Notes: a model not told the origin generated them from the letters alone. Positions 8,193 through 17,400 are shown, numbered from the stretch's first letter. The stretch is 64,000 nucleotides of DNA from Flavobacterium sp. Root935 (GCF_001429295.1 NZ_LMJL01000007.1:360550-424549); one strand, 5' to 3'. Made by a program: numbers and translations.

Positions 8193-9974
8193 TTATAAAT
8201 TCTTATCCCCTCTTAACTCACGGTATTTTTTTCTGGCATCAACAAAGTAAATACTGTCTTGATGGTTAAAAATTACCTTTTCATATAAAGGCTTGGCCTT
8301 TTCTGTATCTTTTAGTTCGTCGTTATAAATTTCAGCTGAGAAAAACAGCGCTTCGTCTACATAAATTCCGTCGCTGTGATTGTCAATTATCTGCTGGTAT
8401 TGGCTTAGAGCCGAAGCAAAATCTTTCTGGCTTTCGTAAACTTTTCCTAAACGCAATAATGTTACGGCTTCTATTTCTTGTCCTTTATAAGTTTTCAAGA
8501 TATTCTGAAACTGCGTTATCGCTTCTTGTTTTTTATTCTGATAAATTAAAAAATCTCCTTTTGCAAATTGCTTCAATGCTACTTGAGTCGAATCTGCAGC
8601 GGTATTATCATTAATTAAAAGAAAATATTCTAAAGCGTCGTTGGCAATTAACTGCGTATTGGCTGCTTTTAATTCTTTGAATTGTTTATTCGCCCATTCA
8701 AAATCGCCTTTGTAATAACTTGTTTTGGCTGCTTTTAAACTGGCTTCGTGCGCCATTACATCATTCTTTAAATCCAATTGAATCTGTGAATAATAGATAA
8801 GCGCCTGATTGTACTTTTCTTCCAAAAGCAAAATATCTGCCAGCTCCATTTTGGCATCGGCTTTTTGATATTCGTTTAAATTTAATTCTAAAGCCTTTTT
8901 TACAACTGCCTTTCCTTCTTCAGGTTTTTTTAAATTAAAAGCTAGAAAATGTGCCTGAATAAGCTGCAAAGATAAACTAAAAGGATTGATTTCGTAAGTT
9001 GCCAACAATTGCTGCAATTCCTGATTGATGGCTGGATAATCTTTTTCCTGAGCGTTATCAATCTTAATCTGCATCAAATAAGCATTTGATTGAATCAATA
9101 AATCTAAATCTTTGGTGTTTTGAAGAATGAAATTCAGAATTTCTACAGCCGTTTCATCGTCGTCTTCATTCATCGCAAACTGACTCAAATTGACAATACT
9201 CATCAACGATTCCGGCTCACGCTTATAAATCGCTTTTTCTTGAATAAATGCTTTTCCGAATTCTTTTTGCTGAACATAAAACCAGCTTAAATAATGATTC
9301 CAGAAAACATCCTGATCTTTTTGGGTTTTAAGAATTAATGCTTTTCGCATGGCATCTTTAAAAGCCGTATTATCAGTTTCTCCATTCATGAATCGAGACA
9401 GCTGTGTCTGAATCAAATTGGTGTTCTGCGGATTGGTGAAAGATTCTGTCAGCAAAAGATCGATCATTTGATCGGTTTTTCCTAACTGTCCGTACAGCAT
9501 TCCAATTTGAAAATTGAAATTGAAATTGGGCTGTACCTGCATTGCCGTTTGATAGGCTTTTAAAGCATATTCTAACAATACTTTTTTCTCGAATGAATTG
9601 GCAACTCCGTAAACATCATTTGGATTTACTTTTATTTTTTCAATTGCCTGTTCGTAATAATTTTTGGCTTTCGAATCGTTTTTCTGCAATTGAAAATTAT
9701 AGCCTAATTCAACTAAAAAAACACCTTGTTTGTAGCGATTGTAACGCTCTTGAATTGCTTTTTCGGCATTGGCAAACTGCTGTAATTGCTGGTAACAATC
9801 GACCACTCTTAAAAAATACTGAGTATTGGAAGGCGAACTTTTTAAAAGCTCTTCGTAACTAATTTTGGCTTTATCGAAATCACCTTTGTCGTAATAATAT
9901 TGGGCTAATTGTTCATTTTGTGCGAATGAAAAAGTAGACCATAGTAAAACAATATAAATGAAGATGTTTTTCAT
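8193..9974 (-). CDS. Secreted tetratricopeptide-repeat protein
   Basis: A 593-residue protein with an N-terminal signal peptide (about 1-18, cleavage likely after SFA) and TPR helices through most of its length. Repeats are recognisable at about 22-55 (AQYYYDKGDFDKAKISYEEL), in the middle near 380-400, and at the end near 495-590 (consecutive LLRLGKVYESQKDFASALSQ-type units). It is probably periplasmic or outer-membrane associated and acts as a scaffold. No enzymatic domain is seen. It lies 110 nt upstream of the DUF4286 gene and may share a transcript with it and with rsmA-mgtE. Confidence 0.88.
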   Translation of the reverse strand: MKNIFIYIVLLWSTFSFAQNEQLAQYYYDKGDFDKAKISYEELLKSSPSNTQYFLRVVDCYQQLQQFANAEKAIQERYNRYKQGVFLVELGYNFQLQKNDSKAKNYYEQAIEKIKVNPNDVYGVANSFEKKVLLEYALKAYQTAMQVQPNFNFNFQIGMLYGQLGKTDQMIDLLLTESFTNPQNTNLIQTQLSRFMNGETDNTAFKDAMRKALILKTQKDQDVFWNHYLSWFYVQQKEFGKAFIQEKAIYKREPESLMSIVNLSQFAMNEDDDETAVEILNFILQNTKDLDLLIQSNAYLMQIKIDNAQEKDYPAINQELQQLLATYEINPFSLSLQLIQAHFLAFNLKKPEEGKAVVKKALELNLNEYQKADAKMELADILLLEEKYNQALIYYSQIQLDLKNDVMAHEASLKAAKTSYYKGDFEWANKQFKELKAANTQLIANDALEYFLLINDNTAADSTQVALKQFAKGDFLIYQNKKQEAITQFQNILKTYKGQEIEAVTLLRLGKVYESQKDFASALSQYQQIIDNHSDGIYVDEALFFSAEIYNDELKDTEKAKPLYEKVIFNHQDSIYFVDARKKYRELRGDKNL

Positions 9975-10075
9975 GTTTTTTTAATTTTCAGCCTGTATTA
10001 GTTTTCAGTTTACAGTCGCAGTTTTCAGTCTAGGACACTGTAAACTGTAAACTGCGACTGTAAACTGTGACTTTT
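9975..10075. repeat. Short direct repeats of a TGTAAACTG motif
   Basis: The spacer between the TPR gene and lgt holds several copies of a near 10-bp unit (tgtaaactg / gactgtaaactg / cagtttacagtcgc in the other orientation). The same units continue into the last codons of lgt (to about 10125). A degenerate copy occurs at 7743-7765. Confidence 0.6.
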
Positions 10076-10936
10076 TTAGTTTTCAGTCTCATTAAATTGT
10101 AAACTGTCATTGTCAACTGTGACTTTTCGAGTTTTCCAAAAAATCAGAGCTAAACCAATTAATATAAATGGAATACTTAAAATCTGTCCCATATTAATGA
10201 GCATGTTATTCTCGAAAGCTTCTTGATTTTCTTTAAAAAATTCAATTATGAATCTAGCTGAGAATAATAAAGTTAAGAAAGTTCCAAAGATTAATCCCTG
10301 TGCATTTCTAATTTTTTCCGATTTGTACATGTAAAACAGAATCCCGAAGATCAATAAATAAGCAAAAGCTTCGTACAATTGTGTTGGATGTCTCGGAATT
10401 AAATCATCTCTTTGAAAGACAACTCCCCAATTTCCATTGGTAGGTTTTCCGTAGATTTCAGAATTCATAAAATTTCCCATTCTGATAAAAGTCCCCGTTA
10501 CAGGAACAGCAACCGCCATTTTATCTAAAAGCCCTAAAAACTGAACTTTATATTTTCGGCAGTACAAAATCATTGCCGTTATAACTCCAATTGATCCTCC
10601 GTGGCTTGCCAAACCTTGGTAACCCACAAATTGATAAACTCCTTTTATTTTCTGAATCGGTAAAAGAATTTCTATCGGATGTTTGAAGAAATACTCTGGT
10701 TCGTAAAAGAAACAATGTCCAAGTCTAGCACCTAAAACGGTTCCTACAATTACATAAATCAATAAAGTATCGAGATTATCTAGCGAAAGATTTTCTTTCT
10801 TATAAATATTTCTAACAATGTAGAAACCTAAAAGAATTCCACAGGCAAAAAGAGCTCCGTAATATTTTAAAGGAAAACTATCTGTAATCCAGAAAATAAC
10901 AGGATCTACGTTCCAGTTTAAAATTCCATTCATCAT
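10076..10936 (-). CDS. lgt: Prolipoprotein diacylglyceryl transferase
   Basis: Lgt transfers diacylglycerol from phosphatidylglycerol to the lipobox cysteine of prolipoproteins, the first step of lipoprotein maturation in the inner membrane. 286 residues with about seven hydrophobic helices. GLASHGGSIG is at 108-117 and the family signature RMGNFMNSEIYGKPT at 152-166, with PRHPTQLYEA at 181-190. The last ~15 residues (VDNDSLQFNETEN at the end) are encoded by the same repeat units that fill the downstream spacer, so the tail is probably not conserved. The many lipoproteins in this window are its substrates. Confidence 0.94.
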   Translation of the reverse strand: MMNGILNWNVDPVIFWITDSFPLKYYGALFACGILLGFYIVRNIYKKENLSLDNLDTLLIYVIVGTVLGARLGHCFFYEPEYFFKHPIEILLPIQKIKGVYQFVGYQGLASHGGSIGVITAMILYCRKYKVQFLGLLDKMAVAVPVTGTFIRMGNFMNSEIYGKPTNGNWGVVFQRDDLIPRHPTQLYEAFAYLLIFGILFYMYKSEKIRNAQGLIFGTFLTLLFSARFIIEFFKENQEAFENNMLINMGQILSIPFILIGLALIFWKTRKVTVDNDSLQFNETEN

Positions 10937-10967
10937 GCTCCGTTTTTTAATTTCTATAAATTAAGAA

Positions 10968-10997
10968 AACCTAACAGGTTTTAAAACCTGTTAGGTT
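10968..10997 (-). terminator. 30-bp perfect palindrome, probable serS terminator
   Basis: aacctaacaggtttt (10968-10982) is followed directly by its exact reverse complement (10983-10997). It lies between serS and lgt, both on minus. On that strand it is followed by TTTTCTT, which suits a terminator. Confidence 0.65.
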
Positions 10998-11021
10998 TGT
11001 ATCTTAAAAACTATCTTTTTT

Positions 11022-12293
11022 TTAGTTTATAATATCAAATCCGCAGTAAGGGCGCAAAACTTCTGGGATTACGATTCCTTCTGGAGTTTGGTAATTTTCA
11101 ATAATTCCGGCCAAAACTCTAGGAAGCGCCAATGAACTTCCGTTAAGTGTATGTGCCAGTTGATTCTTTCCATCTTTGTCTTTAAAACGTAGTTTCAAAC
11201 GATTTGCCTGGAAAGTTTCAAAGTTAGAGACAGAACTAATTTCTAACCAGCGGTCTTGTGCTGTAGAAAACACTTCAAAATCATACGTTAAAGCAGATGT
11301 AAAGCCCATATCGCCTCCGCAAAGACGTAAAACTCTGTAAGGCAATTTTAATTCTTTTAAAATATCTTTTACATGTTCTACCATTCCGTCAAGGGCTTCA
11401 TAAGACTTTTCAGGGTGTTCAACACGAACGATTTCTACTTTATCAAATTGGTGTAAACGATTTAATCCGCGAACGTGAGCTCCGTAAGAACCTGCTTCAC
11501 GACGGAAACATGGTGTATAAGCTGTATATAAAACAGGTAATTCTGTTTCTGTCAAAAGAACATCTCGAAATAAATTCGTAACCGGAACCTCAGCCGTTGG
11601 GATCAAATATAAATCGTCAATAGTAGAATGATACATCTGCCCTTCTTTATCTGGCAATTGTCCAGTTCCGTAACCAGAAGCTTCGTTTACCAAATGCGGC
11701 ACCTGCACTTCATTGTATCCTGCAGCTGTATTTTTGTCTAAAAAGTAGTTGATTAAAGCACGCTGTAAACGAGCTCCTTTTCCTTTATAAACAGGAAATC
11801 CCGCTCCAGTGATTTTTACACCCAATTCAAAATCGATAATATCGTATTTCTTTACCAATTCCCAGTGAGGCTGTGCGCCTTCGTGCAAAACAGGAATATC
11901 TCCTTCTTGAAAAACATTCAAATTGTCGTCTGGCGTTTTTCCTTCAGGAACAATATCTGCCGGAAGATTTGGTAATGTGTATAATTTATTGGTTAACTCA
12001 ACAGCCAAAGCTTCTGCTTTTTCGCTTAGTTCTTTACTTTTTTCTTTTAGTGAAACTGTTTTTTCTTTTAAGATTGCTGCTTTAGCTTTCTCACCAGCTT
12101 TCATCAATTCACCAATATCTTTGGACAATTTATTAGATTCTGATAAAGTATTGTCTAATTCCACCTGCGCAGCACGACGATTTTCGTCTAATTGAACCAC
12201 CTCTTCAACAACGCTTTTAGCATCGATATTTCGTTTTGCTAAAGCTTTGATTACTTTCTCTTGATTTTCTCTAATAAATGCAATTTGTAACAT
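11022..12293 (-). CDS. serS: Seryl-tRNA synthetase
   Basis: Class II aminoacyl-tRNA synthetase that charges tRNA-Ser. 423 residues. The N-terminal antiparallel coiled coil that grips the long variable arm is visible as a Lys/Glu/Leu-rich stretch at about 30-100. The catalytic core contains TAEVPVTN, motif 2 with CFRREAGSYG and RLHQFDKVE, and motif 3 with NGSSLALPRVLAGIIENYQ near the C-terminus. Length and order are standard. It is transcribed alone: a promoter box is upstream and a palindrome is downstream. Confidence 0.96.
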   Translation of the reverse strand: MLQIAFIRENQEKVIKALAKRNIDAKSVVEEVVQLDENRRAAQVELDNTLSESNKLSKDIGELMKAGEKAKAAILKEKTVSLKEKSKELSEKAEALAVELTNKLYTLPNLPADIVPEGKTPDDNLNVFQEGDIPVLHEGAQPHWELVKKYDIIDFELGVKITGAGFPVYKGKGARLQRALINYFLDKNTAAGYNEVQVPHLVNEASGYGTGQLPDKEGQMYHSTIDDLYLIPTAEVPVTNLFRDVLLTETELPVLYTAYTPCFRREAGSYGAHVRGLNRLHQFDKVEIVRVEHPEKSYEALDGMVEHVKDILKELKLPYRVLRLCGGDMGFTSALTYDFEVFSTAQDRWLEISSVSNFETFQANRLKLRFKDKDGKNQLAHTLNGSSLALPRVLAGIIENYQTPEGIVIPEVLRPYCGFDIIN

Positions 12294-12333
12294 AGCTTGA
12301 TTTTTATAACTATTGTATTTTTTATAACGGAAG

Positions 12334-12341
12334 CAAATTTA
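12334..12341 (-). promoter_or_regulatory. -7 element of the serS promoter
   Basis: On the minus strand TAAATTTG (12341 to 12334) matches TAnnTTTG and lies about 40 nt before the serS ATG. A TTG-containing stretch is upstream at a usable distance. Confidence 0.55.
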
Positions 12342-12407
12342 AGGAAATGTTTGTTAACAATAGGACAAAGTTTATAAGGAAAACTTAAATCGCCTATAAA
12401 CACCAAA

Positions 12408-12424
12408 AGCACTATAAAAGTGCT
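12408..12424 (-). terminator. Terminator after the 12452-13369 lipoprotein gene
   Basis: agcact (12408-12413) and agtgct (12419-12424) pair over a 5-nt loop, with a short T-rich stretch next on minus. The stem is short, so strength is uncertain. Confidence 0.5.
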
Positions 12425-12451
12425 CTTGTTATTATTTCAAATCTCTAAATT

Positions 12452-13369
12452 TTACTCCAGAAAGCGATGTCTTTCGTCTCTATGAAAAGCATATTCCCTG
12501 CCGTTAAACTTTAATTTTTCAGATTCTTTTTTGGTTTTCAGATTTATTTCTTCTGGCAAAGCTTTTTCTGAATCAGCTTCTACAGCTTCTTCATATGAAA
12601 AATTTTTGGTCACAATTAAGTCATAAAAGCCATTTGTTTTATGATCTCCAAAACTCATTCCCGTTTCTAAAGTTTCGATTTGATAAGTTCCTCCTCCGTT
12701 AGAATCTCCATTTGTCATTCGAATTGGATATTCGTACAGCACTTTTTTAATTTCTTTGTCGGCTAAAGTCACCAATGTAAATTTCTGTTCAGAATATAGT
12801 ACGATTCTGCTGCTTGCACTGGCTTCTGTATAAAAGGCAATCGCCGGCGTACTTTCATTTAAATAAACCAAATCTTTTAAGATATGTGATTTCGAAAACC
12901 GAATTGCTTCATTATCATAATAACCTAAATTATCATCAAATTCTTCTGCGATTATACTTCCGTCTTCTCTGTTTACGAATAAATATTTACGCTGCAAATA
13001 ATTTCCTAAATCTTCAAACTCATCAGATTTCTTATTCTTTTTATGTTCAACAGTCGTAAGAACAAAAAATGCAGTTTTATCGTCGTAGTTAATAGAACTT
13101 GTTTTGTCTATTTTAATATTAGAATATTTGATTTTTAAGTTAGAAGCGACTTTAGAAAGCAGATTAAGATTTAATTCTTCTGAATCTTTGATATCATCCA
13201 GATTCTTAAAAACGAGTTTTTTAAACTGCTTTTGGTTTAAATCATTGTTCGTTTCATTTTGAGAAAGCAACTCCTGATTCTGAATTTCTGCTTCTTTAGA
13301 ACTTTTTTCGCTTTTTCCGCAGGAAAGCAAAAACATCAAAACTACAATCGGAAGAATAGTTTTTTTCAT
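12452..13369 (-). CDS. Putative lipoprotein
   Basis: A 305-residue protein with a lipoprotein signal peptide (lipobox FLLSC, Cys17). A Ser/Glu/Asn-rich linker follows to about residue 45, then a long mixed alpha/beta region without a domain I recognise. The tail is Lys/Glu-rich and ends HRDERHRFLE. It is separated from serS by the serS promoter and a small hairpin, so it is its own unit. The family appears lineage-specific; the role is unknown. An envelope location follows from the signal. Confidence 0.8.
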   Translation of the reverse strand: MKKTILPIVVLMFLLSCGKSEKSSKEAEIQNQELLSQNETNNDLNQKQFKKLVFKNLDDIKDSEELNLNLLSKVASNLKIKYSNIKIDKTSSINYDDKTAFFVLTTVEHKKNKKSDEFEDLGNYLQRKYLFVNREDGSIIAEEFDDNLGYYDNEAIRFSKSHILKDLVYLNESTPAIAFYTEASASSRIVLYSEQKFTLVTLADKEIKKVLYEYPIRMTNGDSNGGGTYQIETLETGMSFGDHKTNGFYDLIVTKNFSYEEAVEADSEKALPEEINLKTKKESEKLKFNGREYAFHRDERHRFLE

Positions 13370-13501
13370 AGGTTAATTATTTAGAAAATTTCGGGCACTT
13401 CAAATATATAATTTTCTTACAATTGATGATAAGAAAATTAAAATTTCAAAACCAAAATGCTAAAACCGTAAAATATTAAAAACTAAACAGGATTTTAATA
13501 T

Positions 13502-14041
13502 CTAATCCCTTTTGATTTCATGCCCTACAAATTCTTCTAAAACTTTAAACATTTCTTCCACCGAAAGTACTTCTGTATCAGGATGCGATTTTAAAAATGC
13601 AGCATTTAATTCGACTAGATTTTCATCCAACTCAAAATAAGCATTATTGTTTAATAAATCACGAAACGGACTTGCGACATCGAATTTTGCCTGCAAGAAT
13701 TTACCCAGTTTGATATTACTTTGTAAACGCAGTTTTCGGCATTGTTCTTTAAATAATTCCAAATGTTTTTCGGCGCCAATTAATGCTAGACCTTCTTCTA
13801 TTAATTCGTTCAATTCTTTATTCCAGCCTGAATCGTGCACGAATTTAGAAAAATTTCCTTCGGCGTATTTTGAAGCATAAAAGTCTAAATAATAGCTCAT
13901 CAATGCATCTTCGTGAATCAAATCATCGTCTATTTTTTCTTCACGCATTAAATTGATTACCGAGATATTCGAATTAACAACGTCTTGAGGATTTTCACTG
14001 TTTGCCGCAGTTTCTGAAATGATGATTTTACCGAATTCCAT
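13502..14041 (-). CDS. DMP19/DUF4375-like protein
   Basis: A 179-residue soluble protein. The central part resembles the DMP19 (DUF4375) family: ASKYAEGNFSKFVHDSGW aligns with the family pattern of a Gly, aromatic and Asn/Asp/Ser-Gly loop, followed by a helix ending in ALIGAEKH. In Neisseria DMP19 is a DNA mimic, but most members have unknown roles, so the name describes fold only. The N-terminal 35 residues and the acidic C-terminus (ELDENLVELN) are extra. Transcribed alone. Confidence 0.7.
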   Translation of the reverse strand: MEFGKIIISETAANSENPQDVVNSNISVINLMREEKIDDDLIHEDALMSYYLDFYASKYAEGNFSKFVHDSGWNKELNELIEEGLALIGAEKHLELFKEQCRKLRLQSNIKLGKFLQAKFDVASPFRDLLNNNAYFELDENLVELNAAFLKSHPDTEVLSVEEMFKVLEEFVGHEIKRD

Positions 14042-14261
14042 TTGAGTTTGTATTTAAAAGATTGTTTGCAAATTTCGGAGAAAAAACAATAGAAACAGCA
14101 ATAATTTACAGCCGAATTACATAAATACTTTCATTCTAAGAAAAACTACCGAGTAATTATAAGTAAGAAAAATAACACTAACTTTGAATTTTTAAAAGAA
14201 TTAATTTAAATATTAGCCTTAGATATGCATTAATCTTAAAACTGATTTATTTAAAATTGAT

Positions 14262-14702
14262 ATGATGGCAAATTATACTTTAGAAAAAGAATTCTTAAAA
14301 AAAGTTGAAAACAATAACGATAAGCAAAATGAGAGAGAAATCTTAAACAAAGATCAAATTAAAAATCTTCTTTTAAAATATCCAAAACTACCACAAGATT
14401 ACCTGATCTATTTACAAGAAATTGGTTCGGGTAGTTTTAGAGAATGTCAATTTAATATCTCATCATCTTTGTTTGATTTAGAAGATTTAGGGCTTAATAA
14501 TTATTACGAATTGAAATCTAATGTTTGGTTCTTTGGAGATAATTATTCTGGTGATTTCTCTGGTTTTGACTTTGATAAAAATGACGCAAATGTTGTTGAA
14601 TTTTGGCATGAAAGTGGAGAACTTTATTATACTAATAAGCCTTTTCAAGCTTATATTAGAGAACAAATGCTTATGGATGAAAATGGCAAAGAGATCTTGT
14701 AG
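14262..14702 (+). CDS. SMI1/KNR4 (SUKH) family protein
   Basis: A 146-residue protein with the SUKH (SMI1/KNR4) fold. YPKLPQDYLIYLQEIGSGSF at about 44-63 is the family N-terminal motif (a Leu-Pro, aromatic, then Gly-rich turn). FFGDNYSGDFSGFDF at 89-103 and the late FQAYIREQML complete it. SUKH proteins are often immunity proteins against polymorphic toxins. No toxin gene lies next to it, so an orphan immunity gene or a housekeeping SUKH role are both open. The start at 14262 has a second ATG directly after it. Confidence 0.75.
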   Translation: MMANYTLEKEFLKKVENNNDKQNEREILNKDQIKNLLLKYPKLPQDYLIYLQEIGSGSFRECQFNISSSLFDLEDLGLNNYYELKSNVWFFGDNYSGDFSGFDFDKNDANVVEFWHESGELYYTNKPFQAYIREQMLMDENGKEIL

Positions 14703-14915
14703 ATCATACTCAAATTTTAAACTTTGATTGAGATGCTGTACTAATTTTAATATTCTTAGCTAAACACACAATCTTTCACAAAAATTCACGTTATTTATAT
14801 TAAATAAGGTGATAGGTTTAAAAAGAAACCATCTTTAACGCAACCATTTTAGAAAAAAATCATCTGTTTAATAAATAGAGCTTTACAGCAAAACTCTATT
14901 GCCAAAGCCAAAACC

Positions 14916-15365
14916 ATGAAACAGATTTTACTTATTTTAATGATTCTATTTGCTCTCACAAGCTGCGAAAATGACGATTTGCCGCAGTCTGATGTGCAAT
15001 ACTCATTGGTGGGTAAAGGAGATTCTTTTCCGAATGACAAAAGCGTCGCTCAAAGACATTTAGTTATTAAAGATGCTAAAACTTGGAATAGTTTAATAAA
15101 CGAAATGGATGCGGCTAATAATTTAACCCAAGATTTGAAAGAAATTAATATTGATTTCAATAAATATCAAATTATTGCAATTATTGACAAAACCCAAAAA
15201 GGCGGTGGACATTCTATAGATGTTGTCGAAATGTCTGAGAATCGTAACACTATAATTGTAAAGGTCGAAAAACTAAAAAACGGTGATCTTAGTTCGAGAT
15301 TATCTAGACCTTATGACATTGTAAAAATGGCCAAAACAACCAAAAAAGTTGTTTTTGAGCAATAA
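14916..15365 (+). CDS. PrcB-like lipoprotein
   Basis: A 149-residue lipoprotein (lipobox LTSC, Cys17). The C-terminal half resembles the PrcB C-terminal domain: YQIIAIIDKTQKGGGHSIDV at 84-103 with the Gly-Gly-His turn, then alternating strands and SRPYDIVKM at about 130-138. In Treponema PrcB is part of a protease complex, but the domain is widespread in lipoproteins of unknown role. No protease gene is adjacent here. Monocistronic, pointing toward the minus-strand gene at 15410. Confidence 0.7.
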   Translation: MKQILLILMILFALTSCENDDLPQSDVQYSLVGKGDSFPNDKSVAQRHLVIKDAKTWNSLINEMDAANNLTQDLKEINIDFNKYQIIAIIDKTQKGGGHSIDVVEMSENRNTIIVKVEKLKNGDLSSRLSRPYDIVKMAKTTKKVVFEQ

Positions 15366-15409
15366 TCAAAATCGTAATTTCTTTAATTATTGAAGCTCAT
15401 CAACGTTCG

Positions 15410-15976
15410 TTATTCAACATTAAACAATCTCAAAATATAAGAGAGTTCGTAAGCAATAAAAAGTACTACTAGAATACTATGAAACCTTTTATTATCGACT
15501 TTTATTGCCGCGAAACATAAAATAATATGACTTATAACCCGAACAAAATATTCGGTTTGATTGTATAAAAAATAATCTCCTCCTTTAATTGCGGTATCGA
15601 TTATATCGGCTCCAAAACTTATCGCCAGAATCGAAAAAAACCACTTCTTCCTCGAATAAAAATAATCTTCGTAACCTGTGTAATCAACCAAATCATCAGG
15701 ATAAAGAATTGCACAAAGAAGATAGTAAATCAAAATATAGCAGATGATGAAGAAATAATCTACAAAATACCATTCGTGAATTAATTTCAGATTAAACTCC
15801 CACCACCAAAAATGAATCAGCATCAAGAATACATAAAACACCCATAAGGCATGTACAAAGTAAAATTTCTTCCGTCCCGGATGCTGAATAAAAATTACGG
15901 ATCCTTTTATGAGATGTGTTAAACTCAAACCCAGAATGATTCCGATAATTGATTTGACATGAGTTAGTTCTTCCAT
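15410..15976 (-). CDS. Multi-pass membrane protein of unknown function
   Basis: A 188-residue protein with about five hydrophobic segments (near 8-28, 40-60, 70-92, 110-128 and 160-182) separated by short charged loops rich in Tyr, Trp and Asp (DYTGYEDYFYSRKKWF in the middle). No catalytic motif is recognisable. Convergent with the PrcB-like gene, the two stops being 45 nt apart. An inner-membrane location is inferred. Confidence 0.75.
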   Translation of the reverse strand: MEELTHVKSIIGIILGLSLTHLIKGSVIFIQHPGRKKFYFVHALWVFYVFLMLIHFWWWEFNLKLIHEWYFVDYFFIICYILIYYLLCAILYPDDLVDYTGYEDYFYSRKKWFFSILAISFGADIIDTAIKGGDYFLYNQTEYFVRVISHIILCFAAIKVDNKRFHSILVVLFIAYELSYILRLFNVE

Positions 15977-16094
15977 AAATAACAGTATTATTTATACCGA
16001 ACTAAAATTAAATCAATTAATTTAAAAACATGCGTTTAGAAATAAAATTATTCTAAACGATTTATCCAGTTCATCCAAATTCTTTTGATAAAAA

Positions 16095-16121
16095 AAAGCC
16101 GCATTTAAAAAATGCAGCTTT
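16095..16121 (-). terminator. Terminator after the DinB-fold gene
   Basis: aaagccgcattt and aatgcagcttt pair across a short A-rich loop with one mismatch. On minus the stem is followed by a T run. It lies just past the stop of the 16129-17265 gene. Confidence 0.75.
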
Positions 16122-16128
16122 CATCTAT

Positions 16129-17265
16129 TTACTTCTTAATTTCCTGTGGAAGCGTTTTTTGTTGCGGTTTCTCTGGCGGAATTCGTTTTTTCAAAAATAA
16201 AATCTGACCTAAATGACTCGATTGGTGTTCCATTACGTGAAACCAGCAATATTGATTGGTCATATCATATTTTAACTGAACTTGGGCAAACCAAGCATCG
16301 TCTCTTTTCTTTAATTCTTCAATAGTTTTGGCACGGACTTGATTATAAATATCCAAATAATATTGAATATCATGACCTTTAAATTCGTCACGTCCGCCTT
16401 GATCTAAATTTAAAGCGTTGTTCCAAATTTTCTTTTCTTCTTCATTAAAATCCCTGTTTTCAAAAGTAAAAACCTGATAGTATTTTTCGGCTGCAGCCAA
16501 ATGCATAACCAAAGCTCCAATTCGATTCGCCTCTTCATCATGAAGATAATCAATTTCATATTGACTCATGTTTTTAACCGTTCTTTCGACACGAGATTTA
16601 AGATCTTCCAGCATCGAAATCATGTCGGCAATCTTTGGTGAAGCTCCTTCAACATTTCCTATTCTGGCTTCGGGTCTTGGTTTAATGCCGCTTCCTTCTA
16701 ATAATAAACTGCTTTTTCCGTCGACGCTCGATTTATCTGAGGTAATTTTATATTCCTTTACTTTAACAATAGCATCTTTTGAGGTTCCTAAACTCCATTT
16801 CGGAATATCTCCATTCTTTACAGCAGTTTCAAAACTTGAATTTAAAACCGTTAAAGGTTCAAAAACACCTTTATCATTTTCAATCCATAATTCGAATTTG
16901 TCAAAATAGAATTTTCCGTTATTGATACAAAGACCTCCAAAACTCAATGATTTGCTGTTTTTATCTAAAGTTCCTTCTACGGTATAAGAATTCCATTCTT
17001 TAGATTTTACAGGTCTGTCCTGCATATTATCAAAAAAACCTTCTTCATCATTTTTAGTATCAACTCTCGCCCAGACTCCAGCCCAAGCCGTTGGCTCTGT
17101 AGTTTCTGCTTTAACTGAAGCAATTACCTTAAATTTTTTCGTAACAGCAGTCTGAATATCAATGGTCTGATTGAAGGACGTCCAATCGCTGGATATCGTT
17201 TTTTGTGTTTGAGCGTAACTGGCGCTGAAAAACAAAAACAACAGTGGTATTATTAGTTTTTTCAT
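16129..17265 (-). CDS. Secreted two-domain protein with a C-terminal DinB-fold domain
   Basis: A 378-residue protein with a signal peptide (1-18, cleavage after SYA). Residues about 25-195 form a beta-rich domain (FDKFELWIEN, LNSSFE) that looks like a carbohydrate-binding-type jelly roll. Residues about 210-360 carry a DinB four-helix domain: VMHLAAAE gives His255, and HVMEHQSSHLGQI gives His347 and His351, the three-His metal site of the family. DinB-fold enzymes are usually cytoplasmic thiol transferases or hydrolases. An exported fusion is unusual. The name has nothing to do with DNA polymerase IV. Transcribed alone. Confidence 0.8.
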   Translation of the reverse strand: MKKLIIPLLFLFFSASYAQTQKTISSDWTSFNQTIDIQTAVTKKFKVIASVKAETTEPTAWAGVWARVDTKNDEEGFFDNMQDRPVKSKEWNSYTVEGTLDKNSKSLSFGGLCINNGKFYFDKFELWIENDKGVFEPLTVLNSSFETAVKNGDIPKWSLGTSKDAIVKVKEYKITSDKSSVDGKSSLLLEGSGIKPRPEARIGNVEGASPKIADMISMLEDLKSRVERTVKNMSQYEIDYLHDEEANRIGALVMHLAAAEKYYQVFTFENRDFNEEEKKIWNNALNLDQGGRDEFKGHDIQYYLDIYNQVRAKTIEELKKRDDAWFAQVQLKYDMTNQYCWFHVMEHQSSHLGQILFLKKRIPPEKPQQKTLPQEIKK

Positions 17266-17346
17266 TTTTGGAAAATTAAAGTTGCAGTAAATGTAATATT
17301 TGTTTCTTTAAGTAATAACTTACTTTTATAAAAAATAATGCACAAA

Positions 17347-17376
17347 AAAACCGCACTCCCAATAGAATGCGGTTTT
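17347..17376 (-). terminator. Terminator after the CDGSH gene
   Basis: aaaaccgca (17347-17355) and tgcggtttt (17368-17376) pair exactly, with a T tract next on minus. Located 24 nt past the CDGSH stop. Confidence 0.75.
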
Positions 17377-17400
17377 AAGATATTTTAACCTAAATGAATT

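Noticed and set aside
9542..9862. Open frame of 106 codons opposite the TPR gene
   Set aside because: Antisense to a well-supported gene with no promoter or family motif; the same holds for similar frames opposite mgtE, serS, PBP1A and the RND pump.
16129..17265. DNA damage-inducible function from the DinB name
   Set aside because: The domain name comes from a Bacillus locus label; the protein is exported and unrelated to the polymerase dinB at 42113-43195.
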